Source of the DNA: Bacteroidota bacterium
GTDB lineage: Bacteria > Bacteroidota > Bacteroidia > SXHM01
NCBI GenBank assembly: GCA_947479755.1
Contig: CANKAM010000027.1
Coordinates: 1 to 45,451, forward strand
Direction of reading: 5' to 3'
DNA: 45,451 nt
Of this stretch, positions 19,154-26,276 are shown piece by piece (position 1 is the stretch's first letter; each line of letters begins with the position of its first letter). The translations under genes were made by a program, and so were the position numbers. Under the pieces are notes generated by a model that did no database searches, was not told the origin of the DNA, and saw only the letters and a list, made by a program, of their open reading frames with translations.

Positions 19154-20369
19154 TGTCAGCGAAGATAAGTATTGCACTGAAAAAGGAATAGAAAATAACG
19201 CCTGCCTGTCGCTCTAACATTGATTCGGTAAAAAAGCTGATGGCAATGATTATAAAAAATGCAGCAGCAAGAAATTGCTTTTTCTTTAGAGAATAGCTAA
19301 TTCCTATGATGATTGAAAACAGCAAAGCAAACAAACCGGGCAGGCCGATGGCCGCCCATGTCTGCATAAACTGATTGTGATAGTTCAGATTTTTTTTAAC
19401 GATGCTATCATACTTTTTTTGTTGTGCTTTTTTTACCAGCTCATCTTTTGCATCACCTGTTCCAACACCGGAGAGCGGGTGCTCACGAATAACTTCAACG
19501 CCTGTTTGCCAGATAGCCAAACGCAGATAAGAAGAATAATCTTCTGCATTTTTATCATTTAAAAAGTGGTTCAGCTCATTTTGTGTGGTCATAAACCGCT
19601 GGCGGGTGGCAGGAATAAAATAAAGAGAAACAACACCTGTTATCAGCACTAAAAATAAAATGAGTAGTCCTTTCCATCTGTTTCCATTTTTAAACAAATA
19701 GAACATTGCCCCACAACTTATAACCGCAAAATAAGCAACAATCTGAGCACGTGCAGAGAGTAAAATAATTACAAGAGTTAAAAAAAGGAATGTGAAAATG
19801 TAAACTGCTTTCACATTATTTTTCTCTTCCCTGAATAAAAAATACAACGCTACAAAAGCCGCGAATACAAGATACATGGCGTAATGACCCACATGAAAAA
19901 ACCAAGAGAGTTTGTAGTAATAAAAATAATTTTCACCAGTAGTGTAGGTGAGATAGCCCGAACGAACAACGCTGACAACGGCTGAAAGTAATGCTGCAAT
20001 CAAAAATGTTTGAAGAATAAAATCTGTTTTGCCCTTCAATGCAGATGATGCAATTACCAAAGGAAAAAGCAGCAAAGGAACTTTAAGTAAAAGATCGGTT
20101 TGCGCATAAGCTGTATTTGATGAATAGAAAAAACCCACGCAATAAAACAGATACAGCGCTGAAAAGATTATTGCCTTTCCGTTTGCCAGAAACAGTTGAA
20201 CTTTTGTTTTCAGATTTCCGGAAAATAACCAGACAGCAACCATTAGTGCAATGCCTGGCCAAACAGGAACAGCCTGCTTCTGAAAAGGCATTACTGCTGT
20301 TGTATACAGCAGTGAAATAAGCAGCAATGTTTCAGTTGTATTACCGAAATATTTCCGGGCTTGCTGCAA
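19146..20369 (-). CDS. O-antigen ligase/polymerase-like membrane protein (copy 2)
   Basis: A 407-residue polytopic protein with about ten to twelve transmembrane segments. The ligase signature RLAIWQTGVEVIREHPLSGV then GTGD is followed by YHNQFMQTWAAIG with the conserved histidine. It is a paralogue of its downstream neighbour. The start is a TTG (MQQARKYFGN); the first in-frame ATG lies at Met27 inside the first hydrophobic segment, and an in-frame stop lies a short way upstream. It precedes copy 1 with an 8-base overlap, then the GT4 gene. A REP doublet lies just upstream of its start. Confidence 0.85.
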   Translation of the reverse strand: MQQARKYFGNTTETLLLISLLYTTAVMPFQKQAVPVWPGIALMVAVWLFSGNLKTKVQLFLANGKAIIFSALYLFYCVGFFYSSNTAYAQTDLLLKVPLLLFPLVIASSALKGKTDFILQTFLIAALLSAVVSVVRSGYLTYTTGENYFYYYKLSWFFHVGHYAMYLVFAAFVALYFLFREEKNNVKAVYIFTFLFLTLVIILLSARAQIVAYFAVISCGAMFYLFKNGNRWKGLLILFLVLITGVVSLYFIPATRQRFMTTQNELNHFLNDKNAEDYSSYLRLAIWQTGVEVIREHPLSGVGTGDAKDELVKKAQQKKYDSIVKKNLNYHNQFMQTWAAIGLPGLFALLFSIIIGISYSLKKKQFLAAAFFIIIAISFFTESMLERQAGVIFYSFFSAILIFADNE

Positions 20370-20392
20370 GTTGTTATTGTTTAAAGTTTAAA

Positions 20393-20453
20393 CGTCATGC
20401 TGAACTTGTTTCAGCATCTTATAATAGAGACCCTGAAACAAGTTCAGGGTGAC
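20393..20453. repeat. REP-like doublet of two inverted hairpins
   Basis: First hairpin: ATGCTGAA-CTTGT-TTCAGCAT within GTCATGCTGAACTTGTTTCA. Second, inverted: CCCTGAA-ACAAG-TTCAGGG ending in GTGACG. They are about 10 bases apart, between the S41 peptidase and ligase-like copy 2. The two hairpins are the same element with compensating stem changes (TG/CA versus CC/GG). The same pair recurs at 22885-22963. Confidence 0.8.
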
Positions 20454-20467
20454 GAATTACTGTCTAT

Positions 20468-22147
20468 TTATTTCTTTACCGGAGCTGCAAGCAGTGCTGT
20501 ATATCTTGCTTTATCAGCCAATACACTCAATGCTTCTTTAATGTCAGGGTCATTGTCTAACAACGATTCAACACGACCTTTCTGGTAATAGTAGCGCGAA
20601 ATAATTTCTGATTTCATCAGGTCTTTTATTTCTTCTTTAAATGTTTCGAGGTCTTCGGTTTTATTGTGGCTGAGTTTTGCTTTCAGTGCTTCGTATTCAG
20701 TTTCCACTTCCTTAAAATACTTTTCTTTTTCAGCAGTTTCTTTAAATGCTTTAACCACATCTTCGCTCTTGGTAGAGTATTCATACTCTTTATCAGCAAT
20801 AAAGGCAATGAACTGATTCGTGATTTCATCGGTAATCTGAAAATCTTTTACCGCAGCAATTGTCGGGTTCTCACGTTTGTACTTTGTTGCAAAATCAAAG
20901 ATGAGACTCTTGTTACTCAATGCTCTTACAATCTGTGAATACGAAACAGCTTCGAGCACTATATCCGGCAACACGCCACCACCATCAAAAACAGGGCGTC
21001 CGTTTTTAGTTGCAAATTGTTTCATCAGCGAGTCTGGAACTTTGCCTACGCTGCCATCTTCATTGCGATGAGCATAATCCAATGCCTGTATGCAGCGGCC
21101 ACTGGGGATATAATATTTTGCGGTAGTAACTTTCAGTTGTGTGTTGTAAGAAAGCGGGCGTGTGGTTTGTACCAAACCTTTTCCGTAGGAACGTTGTCCT
21201 ATGATTACACCTCGGTCAAGATCCTGAATAGTACCCGACACAATTTCTGATGCAGAAGCCGAACCGCTGTTTACCAAAACCACCAATGGAATATCTAAAT
21301 CTAAAGGAGTGTTTGCAGCTTTGTAGGTTTTTTCCCACTCTTTTACTTTTCCTTTTGTGCTTACTACCAGTTGTCCTTTTTCAACAAACAGATTACACAG
21401 ACTAACTGATTCATTCAGCAGTCCGCCCGGATTGCCACGCAAGTCTAATACAAGCGCTTTCATTCCTTTTTTCTCTTTCAGTTCTTTAAATGCCGCTTCA
21501 ACTTCATCGGTGCATTTATCGGTGAACTGGTTGAGTTTGATGTAGCCCACTTCATTGTTCAACATATCGTAGTGCGGAACAGATTTTACTTTTATCTCTT
21601 CGCGCATGATTGTTTTTTCAATCGGCTTGTCAACGCCATCGCGTTTTACAACCAGCTTCACTTCTGTGTTAGGTTGACCTTTTAAAATCTTGCTGATGTC
21701 TTCGGTGTTTTTACCTTCGGTTGATTTTCCGTCCACCTGAATAATTTCATCACCTGCTTCCAGTCCTGCTTTTTGTGCAGGAGAACCTTCATACGGTTCG
21801 GCAATCAAAATCTTTTTTTCTTTGGTACGGATGAGTGCACCAATGCCTCCGTATTGTCCGGTTTGCATGAAACGGAAATCTTCAATGTCCGATTCAGGAA
21901 TGTAATTGGTGTAAGGATCCAGCGATTCCAACATGCCTTCAATACCTGTTTTCATCAGGTCGCCCGGCTTTGTTTCGTCAACGTAATAAAGGTTGAGTTC
22001 TTTGAAGAGCGTTACAAAAATGTCGAGGTTCTTGGTTATCTCAAAGTAGTTGTCAACGTAGGACGAGTTAAGAAATGCAATACCCGAAAAGGTGATTGCA
22101 AGAATAAGGCCTTTGGTTCTGAGTGATAAATCTTTTAGTCTTTTCAT
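20468..22147 (-). CDS. S41 family carboxyl-terminal processing peptidase
   Basis: A 559-residue periplasmic Ser/Lys protease of the Prc/CtpA type, anchored by an N-terminal hydrophobic segment (about residues 11-28). A PDZ domain (about 95-175, GGIGALIRTKEKKILIAEPY and AGLEAGDEIIQVDG) precedes the S41 catalytic domain (about 190-375). The catalytic pair is seen as Ser298 in NSGSASASE and Lys323 in SYGKGLVQ, the 25-residue spacing of E. coli Prc. LDLRGNPGGLL is intact. A charged C-terminal extension (about 430-545) follows. It lies 13 bases after yidD in the rnpA operon, an arrangement seen in Bacteroidota. Confidence 0.95.
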   Translation of the reverse strand: MKRLKDLSLRTKGLILAITFSGIAFLNSSYVDNYFEITKNLDIFVTLFKELNLYYVDETKPGDLMKTGIEGMLESLDPYTNYIPESDIEDFRFMQTGQYGGIGALIRTKEKKILIAEPYEGSPAQKAGLEAGDEIIQVDGKSTEGKNTEDISKILKGQPNTEVKLVVKRDGVDKPIEKTIMREEIKVKSVPHYDMLNNEVGYIKLNQFTDKCTDEVEAAFKELKEKKGMKALVLDLRGNPGGLLNESVSLCNLFVEKGQLVVSTKGKVKEWEKTYKAANTPLDLDIPLVVLVNSGSASASEIVSGTIQDLDRGVIIGQRSYGKGLVQTTRPLSYNTQLKVTTAKYYIPSGRCIQALDYAHRNEDGSVGKVPDSLMKQFATKNGRPVFDGGGVLPDIVLEAVSYSQIVRALSNKSLIFDFATKYKRENPTIAAVKDFQITDEITNQFIAFIADKEYEYSTKSEDVVKAFKETAEKEKYFKEVETEYEALKAKLSHNKTEDLETFKEEIKDLMKSEIISRYYYQKGRVESLLDNDPDIKEALSVLADKARYTALLAAPVKK

Positions 22148-22160
22148 CTGTTAAAATAGT

Positions 22161-22382
22161 TTATGGTACCGGGTCATATCCATGTCCTCCCCAGGGATTA
22201 CAAGATACAACGCGTTTGATGGTAAGCCACAATCCTTTGAACGGACCGTGTTTTTGTAGCGCCTCAACACCGTATTGCGAACAGGTAGGTGTGTAGCGGC
22301 AGGCAGCACCCAGCAATGGTGAAATGGCTGCCTTGTAAAAGCGGATAAGAAAAATAAAAAAATTACTGAGCAGTTGCCTCAT
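22161..22382 (-). CDS. yidD: Membrane protein insertion efficiency factor YidD
   Basis: A 73-residue protein with an amphipathic or membrane-associated N-terminus ([20 protein letters not shown]). The DUF37 core follows: [19 protein letters not shown] with conserved cysteines, and [14 protein letters not shown] at the C-terminus. It assists YidC/Sec-dependent insertion in E. coli. It overlaps the end of rnpA by 20 bases, the usual rnpA-yidD pairing. yidC itself is about 6 kb away rather than next door. Confidence 0.96.
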   Translation of the reverse strand: MRQLLSNFFIFLIRFYKAAISPLLGAACRYTPTCSQYGVEALQKHGPFKGLWLTIKRVVSCNPWGGHGYDPVP

Positions 22383-22773
22383 TCTGTTTACTTAAACGTT
22401 GTAAAATTAGAATTATTTTATCCTCTGCTAATTTATATTCGGGCAGCTCGGCACCTACGTAAATAAGCATGATTGCCAGCTTTTTATTTTGTTCAGTCAG
22501 CGCTGTGTAAAGTGTGTATTTATTTTTGCGGTAGGCTTCGCGCATCAGGCGTTTTATGCGGTTGCGGTCTACTGCGCGCGGAAATCTTTTCTTTGGCGCA
22601 GTCATCATTACCTGTGCGGGAAATGCTGTTGTGAATGTAGTTTCCAATGCAATTACTTTAAAGGGATGCACCAGAAATGATTTACCTTCTTTTGCCACTT
22701 GCTCAATAAGCTTGCGGCTGCTCAGGCGTTCGTCTTTAGAGAAGGTTTGCTTTTCTTTTACCACAGATTTCAC
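22363..22773 (-). CDS. rnpA: Ribonuclease P protein component
   Basis: A 136-residue protein subunit of RNase P, which matures the 5' ends of tRNAs. The signature [17 protein letters not shown] (about residues 67-83) contains the RNR motif. [16 protein letters not shown] and FKVIAL match the family N-terminal half. The start is a GTG ([11 protein letters not shown]) lying in an AATCTGTG repeat; a second GTG at codon 4 is equally possible and there is no ATG. A TATCTTTG box about 55 bases upstream is a convincing promoter. It overlaps yidD. Confidence 0.95.
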   Translation of the reverse strand: MKSVVKEKQTFSKDERLSSRKLIEQVAKEGKSFLVHPFKVIALETTFTTAFPAQVMMTAPKKRFPRAVDRNRIKRLMREAYRKNKYTLYTALTEQNKKLAIMLIYVGAELPEYKLAEDKIILILQRLSKQNEATAQ

Positions 22774-22788
22774 AGATTAACACAGATT
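22762..22788. repeat. AATCTGTG-type short direct repeat at the rnpA start
   Basis: On the minus strand the bases read AATCTGTG-TT-AATCTGTG-AA-ATCTGTGG: three copies of ATCTGTG at 9- to 10-base intervals. This string is a known dispersed repeat type. The last two copies supply the candidate GTG start codons of rnpA. Confidence 0.65.
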
Positions 22789-22828
22789 AGTTATGGGCTT
22801 TAATTAAAGTATGTGTGTTTCTACTGAA

Positions 22829-22836
22829 CAAAGATA
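22829..22836 (-). promoter_or_regulatory. -7 promoter box for the rnpA-yidD-S41 operon
   Basis: TATCTTTG on the minus strand fits TAnnTTTG exactly. It lies 55 bases before the rnpA start, giving a leader of roughly 50 bases. The same octamer precedes yidC. Confidence 0.6.
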
Positions 22837-22884
22837 TAGGGAATGCGGGATGGTTGGTTGTTAAAAAATGTTAGTGGTGTTTCC

Positions 22885-22963
22885 GTCACCCTGAACTTGT
22901 TTCAGGGTCTTGTTGTTAGGAGCATCGTCATGCTGAAACAAGTTCAGCATGACGATGCTCCTA
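22885..22963. repeat. REP-like doublet with a 21-bp perfect palindrome
   Basis: A first hairpin (CCCTGAA-CTTGT-TTCAGGG, 22889-22907) is followed by a perfect 21-bp inverted repeat (arms 22917-22937 and 22943-22963, loop ACAAG) with ATGCTGAA/TTCAGCAT at its core. This is the doublet of 20393-20453 in the opposite order. The second arm includes the stop codon of the 164-residue gene, so the hairpin could also terminate it. Confidence 0.8.
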
Positions 22964-23455
22964 CTTCTCCTTCTTCTCCCACACCTTAGCGCCAAAAACA
23001 GTAAACCCGTAAAACGGTTTTTCTTTAGGGGTTTGTTCTGTAACCGTAAGCGGCTTTTTTACCTGCGTTAGTGTATCGGGCGGGGCAGCAATAAAACGGT
23101 AAACAGGTATTTTTGTATTGGCATCTTTTTTCAATACTCCCGAAAAATCTTTTGCATAAAAGGTAATGCTGTCGCGGATTAAAAATCCGTTTTCCTGAAT
23201 TGTTTTAGTCAATGTAGTATCGTTTTGTGCCCACCAGTAAAATCCTTTGCATCGTTCATTACCATCAAAATCAATGGTGCAAAAAACGCTGTCGTGAAAG
23301 GCATAAACCGTTTTATCGCTTTGATACAAATCAATTTTTGCACTGCCCATAACAGTTTGCACCGTGTTGCGCCTCATGCCTAACCCCAGTTTGCTTGATT
23401 GCGCCAAACTTGAAACGACAGAAAAAAAGAAACAAAAGAAAAGGGATGATTTCAT
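22961..23455 (-). CDS. Hypothetical secreted protein
   Basis: A 164-residue protein with a clear signal peptide (MKSSLFFCFFFSVVSSLAQS, cleavage near residue 19). The mature part begins KLGLGMRRNTVQTVMGSAKI, which loosely recalls the start of SmpA/BamE-like or PepSY-like small folds, but I do not assign a family. A Trp/Phe pair (GFYWWAQ) and a Pro/Lys-rich tail (VKKPLTVTEQTPKEKPFYG) are visible. It stands alone on the minus strand. Its stop codon lies within the REP-like palindrome. Confidence 0.75.
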   Translation of the reverse strand: MKSSLFFCFFFSVVSSLAQSSKLGLGMRRNTVQTVMGSAKIDLYQSDKTVYAFHDSVFCTIDFDGNERCKGFYWWAQNDTTLTKTIQENGFLIRDSITFYAKDFSGVLKKDANTKIPVYRFIAAPPDTLTQVKKPLTVTEQTPKEKPFYGFTVFGAKVWEKKEK

Positions 23456-23480
23456 CGGGGGTAAAATTACGGAATTGGTT

Positions 23481-23510
23481 CGTCATTGCGAGGCACGAAG
23501 CCATCTCCTG
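23481..23510. repeat. REP-like palindrome (GTCATTGCGAGGCACGAAG type)
   Basis: CGTCATTGCGAGGCACGAAG then CCATCTCCTG is a copy of the dispersed GTCATTGCGAG family, related to 16514-16545. It abuts the truncated IS3 relic and probably marks the breakpoint. Confidence 0.7.
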
Positions 23511-23516
23511 TATGAA

Positions 23517-23600
23517 CTACGTTTGATGCTCTTTTAATGCCTTAATTACTACTTTGCTTTTGAATTCTGAGCTGAATTTCCTTTTCTGATTTGTTTCCAT
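23517..23600 (-). pseudogene. Remnant of an IS3-family transposase OrfA
   Basis: Minus-strand codons read METNQKRKFSSEFKSKVVIK then ALKEHQT and a TAG stop: 27 residues matching the extreme N-terminus of IS3-family OrfA (helix-turn-helix start KFSSEFKSKVV...ALKE). The continuation expected in such proteins (LSELA...) is absent; the reading frame ends and a REP-like palindrome begins 7 bases beyond the stop. The remaining gap (23601-23737) is AT-rich with no gene. CTGTCCTAAGTTTAAGG near 23661-23677 may be the old IS end, but that is a guess. Confidence 0.75.
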
Positions 23601-23737
23601 TTTAATAGTTTATTGTTGTTAAAATTATTACTTTTCATAACTTTTATCAACTTAACTAACTGTCCTAAGTTTAAGGAGTATTATATTTATAAATTAGTTC
23701 TAAAACCAGACCAAATCTAAAAGGTTTATTCGATAGC

Positions 23738-24727
23738 ATGTTCATCAGCTTTTTTAAAACAAACCAGCCTGCTTTCTTTATAGCATTGCCTTTATTTGCA
23801 GCATTGTTCTGGTTGATGTCCTGGTTAAATCCGCTAACTCCTGCAGGCGTTTTTGTTATGCCGTTTTATTCAGGCTTTGATTTTATTAATGGAGTTCCTT
23901 TTTTATCCGAAGTCATTGCATTTTTTCTCGTGCTTGCCCAAGGTTTTTATCTGAACTATCTGATTAATAAATATGATTTACGCGAATCGCGTGAACGGAG
24001 TAATTTTCTTGCAGCGCTGTTCGGTATAGTGTTATTGTCTGTTTTCCCTGCTTTCAGAACATTGTTGCCACAGCATTTTTCAGGAATTTTTTTATTGCTG
24101 ATGTTAGACAGGGTGTTTGATTCGTATCGTAAAGATTCTGCCTTTTCACATTGTTTTGATGCAGGGCTTTTTGCAAGCGTGGCTTCACTTTTTTATTTTC
24201 CAACTGTTATTTTCTTCTTTCTGGTGTGGACAGGATTCGTTTTGCTGCGCGCATTTAACTGGCGCGAATGGGTAATCTCGTTTTTAGGATTTGTAATTCC
24301 CTGGCTGATGGTGCTTACTTATTATTTCTGGTTCGACAGACTTGATTATTTTTTTATAAACCATATTGGTTCCGGCTTTTCCGCTTCTTACTTTGATTTT
24401 GGCAAGCCTGATAATGCTGTGCTTCTATTTGTTTTCATCGGATTATTTCTCTTTCCTGCCATGATGAATTTTGTAAAAATGATGTCATCAGGGAAAATAA
24501 AAGTCAACAAATTTCTGTTGCTGTTTCTGTGGTTTTTATTTTTTGCAATTGTATCAGGATTGGTTTTTCCGGTCGCATCTTACACACATTTTACATTGGC
24601 GGCTATTCCACTGGCAGTGATATTTTCTAACTGGTTTTTGTCGCTTAAAAAAGCGTGGATAGCAGAATCTCTTTTCCTGATTTTGCTGGGTGCTTTTATT
24701 TATGCGGAGCTAATGAGCAAGGTGTAA
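23738..24727 (+). CDS. Polytopic membrane protein, DUF6427-like
   Basis: A 329-residue hydrophobic protein with about eight to ten transmembrane segments and very short loops. It starts MFISFFKTNQPAFFIALPLF. A conserved-looking cytoplasmic loop reads NKYDLRESRERSNFLAALFG, then FPAFRTLLPQHFSG and LLMLDRVFDSYRK. This layout resembles the DUF6427 family of Bacteroidota, but I cannot confirm it without a profile search. Function is unknown. It is transcribed alone, head to tail with the IS relic region, and converges on the methyltransferase with a 10-base gap. Confidence 0.8.
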   Translation: MFISFFKTNQPAFFIALPLFAALFWLMSWLNPLTPAGVFVMPFYSGFDFINGVPFLSEVIAFFLVLAQGFYLNYLINKYDLRESRERSNFLAALFGIVLLSVFPAFRTLLPQHFSGIFLLLMLDRVFDSYRKDSAFSHCFDAGLFASVASLFYFPTVIFFFLVWTGFVLLRAFNWREWVISFLGFVIPWLMVLTYYFWFDRLDYFFINHIGSGFSASYFDFGKPDNAVLLFVFIGLFLFPAMMNFVKMMSSGKIKVNKFLLLFLWFLFFAIVSGLVFPVASYTHFTLAAIPLAVIFSNWFLSLKKAWIAESLFLILLGAFIYAELMSKV

Positions 24728-24737
24728 AACCTTGCAA

Positions 24738-25601
24738 TTAAATTTTCCTGAATCTTCCAAAGACTCCAAGCGGCAACTTGTTTCCTGTTGTGGCTTGCAG
24801 GTAAAGTTCACCTGTTTCCAAATCAGGTTTCTGTTTAAAATTATTGTAGATCAAATTCTCAATTATCATGGATGAAAATCCAAGAGAATAGGTGTTGAGA
24901 ATGAGGAAATGTTTTTCTTCGTCTAAAAGCAGAGTAACATTTTTTATCATCTCGTCAATCATTTGTTCTAATTGCCAACTTTCACCATTAGGACCATGAC
25001 CGTAAGCAGGAGGGTCAAGGATAATTCCGTGATATTTTTTTCCTCGCTTTACTTCACGCTTTACAAATTTCATAGCATCTTCCACCACCCAGCGGATATT
25101 ATCTAAACTGCTATGTTGCATGTTTTCATTTGCCCATGTAACAACCTGTTTAATAGAATCAACATGGGTAACATCTGCTCCTGCCGCTTTAGCTGCAATG
25201 GATGCTGCGCCTGTATATGCAAAGAGATTTAGAAATTTCGGTTCGTTAACATTCAACATTCCTATTGATTCGGTAATATAATCCCAGTTCACAGCCTGTT
25301 CAGGAAAAATGCCAACGTGTTTAAATGATGTTAAAGCCAGACGAAATTTCAAATTCCCGTATTGGATATTCCAGCGGTCGGGAACATTTTTCAACTTATC
25401 CCAATTTCCTGATGAACTTGATTTGGCAACAAATTTTACGTGTGCTTTTTCTCGCCATTGTTGTGCACTCAGCTTTGGTTCCCACACTGCCTGCGGCTCG
25501 GGACGGATTGTTATATATTGTCCGAAACGTTCTAATTTTTCAAAATTTCCGACATCAATCAGTTCGTAATCGCTGAAATTCTTGGGAGAGAGGAGTAGCA
25601 T
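24738..25601 (-). CDS. Class I SAM-dependent methyltransferase, RlmI-like
   Basis: A 287-residue Rossmann-fold methyltransferase of the group that modifies 23S rRNA cytosines (RlmI/RlmK-type C-terminal domain). Seen: the SAM-binding FLNLFAYTGAASIAAKAAGA (about residues 124-143), VTHVDSIKQVVTWANEN, a VEDAMKFVKRE segment and the catalytic-region LDPPAYGHG (about 196-204). It lacks the N-terminal PUA domain and is shorter than RlmI, as is common in this branch. Substrate is not certain. It lies 9 bases downstream of the 192-residue gene, so they may be co-transcribed. Confidence 0.85.
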   Translation of the reverse strand: MLLLSPKNFSDYELIDVGNFEKLERFGQYITIRPEPQAVWEPKLSAQQWREKAHVKFVAKSSSSGNWDKLKNVPDRWNIQYGNLKFRLALTSFKHVGIFPEQAVNWDYITESIGMLNVNEPKFLNLFAYTGAASIAAKAAGADVTHVDSIKQVVTWANENMQHSSLDNIRWVVEDAMKFVKREVKRGKKYHGIILDPPAYGHGPNGESWQLEQMIDEMIKNVTLLLDEEKHFLILNTYSLGFSSMIIENLIYNNFKQKPDLETGELYLQATTGNKLPLGVFGRFRKI

Positions 25602-25610
25602 AATTTTTTG

Positions 25611-26189
25611 TTACTTACTCTTTTTAGGCCAGTTATTCTGCCAGGTGCGGCCAAAACTTATACCTGCCCAGGGAACAAAAAATGGTGTGCTTGAAAAAAC
25701 ATTCATTCCTAAAAGCGGAGTAAACGTGGCGCGTATCATAAACTGTTCGCCATACTCGTTGGGTTTAGAGTTCCAGCGGTATCCAAGAACGGGAGCCATA
25801 AAAATACGTGTTGGAGGATTGGTAAGGTAATATCCTTCGCCACCAATATTGTTGGGTGAAAAATCTAAACGAAATAAAGCGCCAAAACCTATTTCTAATT
25901 TACTGCGTTTTTTTCCGAGTAACAGATTTGCCGCAAGCGGAAAATGAATCATGCGGTCGGCATCACGGATGGGAAGATATTCAAATCCTATTCTTCCAAA
26001 CAACGCTGTGGAGCTTGATTTTACAATCAATAATTCGTAATTTATCGAGTAATAATAACCTGTACCGCCCAGTTCCAGATAAACATTGTTGCGGTTAATA
26101 TTCCGGTTTTTATCCTGCAACGAAATTTGTGCAAGACCCGAAAATGAAAAAGTAAACGCGAAAAAAAAGACGAGCCAACCTGATTTCAT
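25611..26189 (-). CDS. Putative outer-membrane beta-barrel protein
   Basis: A 192-residue protein with a signal peptide (MKSGWLVFFFAFTFSFSGLA, cleavage after AQ near 21). The mature part has alternating hydrophobic/aromatic strands with Gly-rich turns (VYLELGGTGYYYSINYELL, KLEIGFGALFRLDFSP, FMIRATFTPLLGMNVF, WAGISFGRTW), as in small eight-stranded barrels. No named family is assigned. It precedes the RlmI-like gene and is divergent from the T9SS protein gene; no clear promoter box was seen in the 87-base gap. Confidence 0.7.
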   Translation of the reverse strand: MKSGWLVFFFAFTFSFSGLAQISLQDKNRNINRNNVYLELGGTGYYYSINYELLIVKSSSTALFGRIGFEYLPIRDADRMIHFPLAANLLLGKKRSKLEIGFGALFRLDFSPNNIGGEGYYLTNPPTRIFMAPVLGYRWNSKPNEYGEQFMIRATFTPLLGMNVFSSTPFFVPWAGISFGRTWQNNWPKKSK

Positions 26190-26276
26190 TTTGCTTTTGT
26201 TAATTTTAAGGGCTTAAAAATAGAAAATAATAAGCACAGCAGCATCTCTTGCTTCTGTGTTAAAAACAAACAGCAC

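Noticed and set aside
19154-19177. GTG start for ligase-like copy 1
   Set aside because: The ATG at 19153 makes a tight 8-base overlap with the upstream stop; the GTG would add eight residues with no family support.
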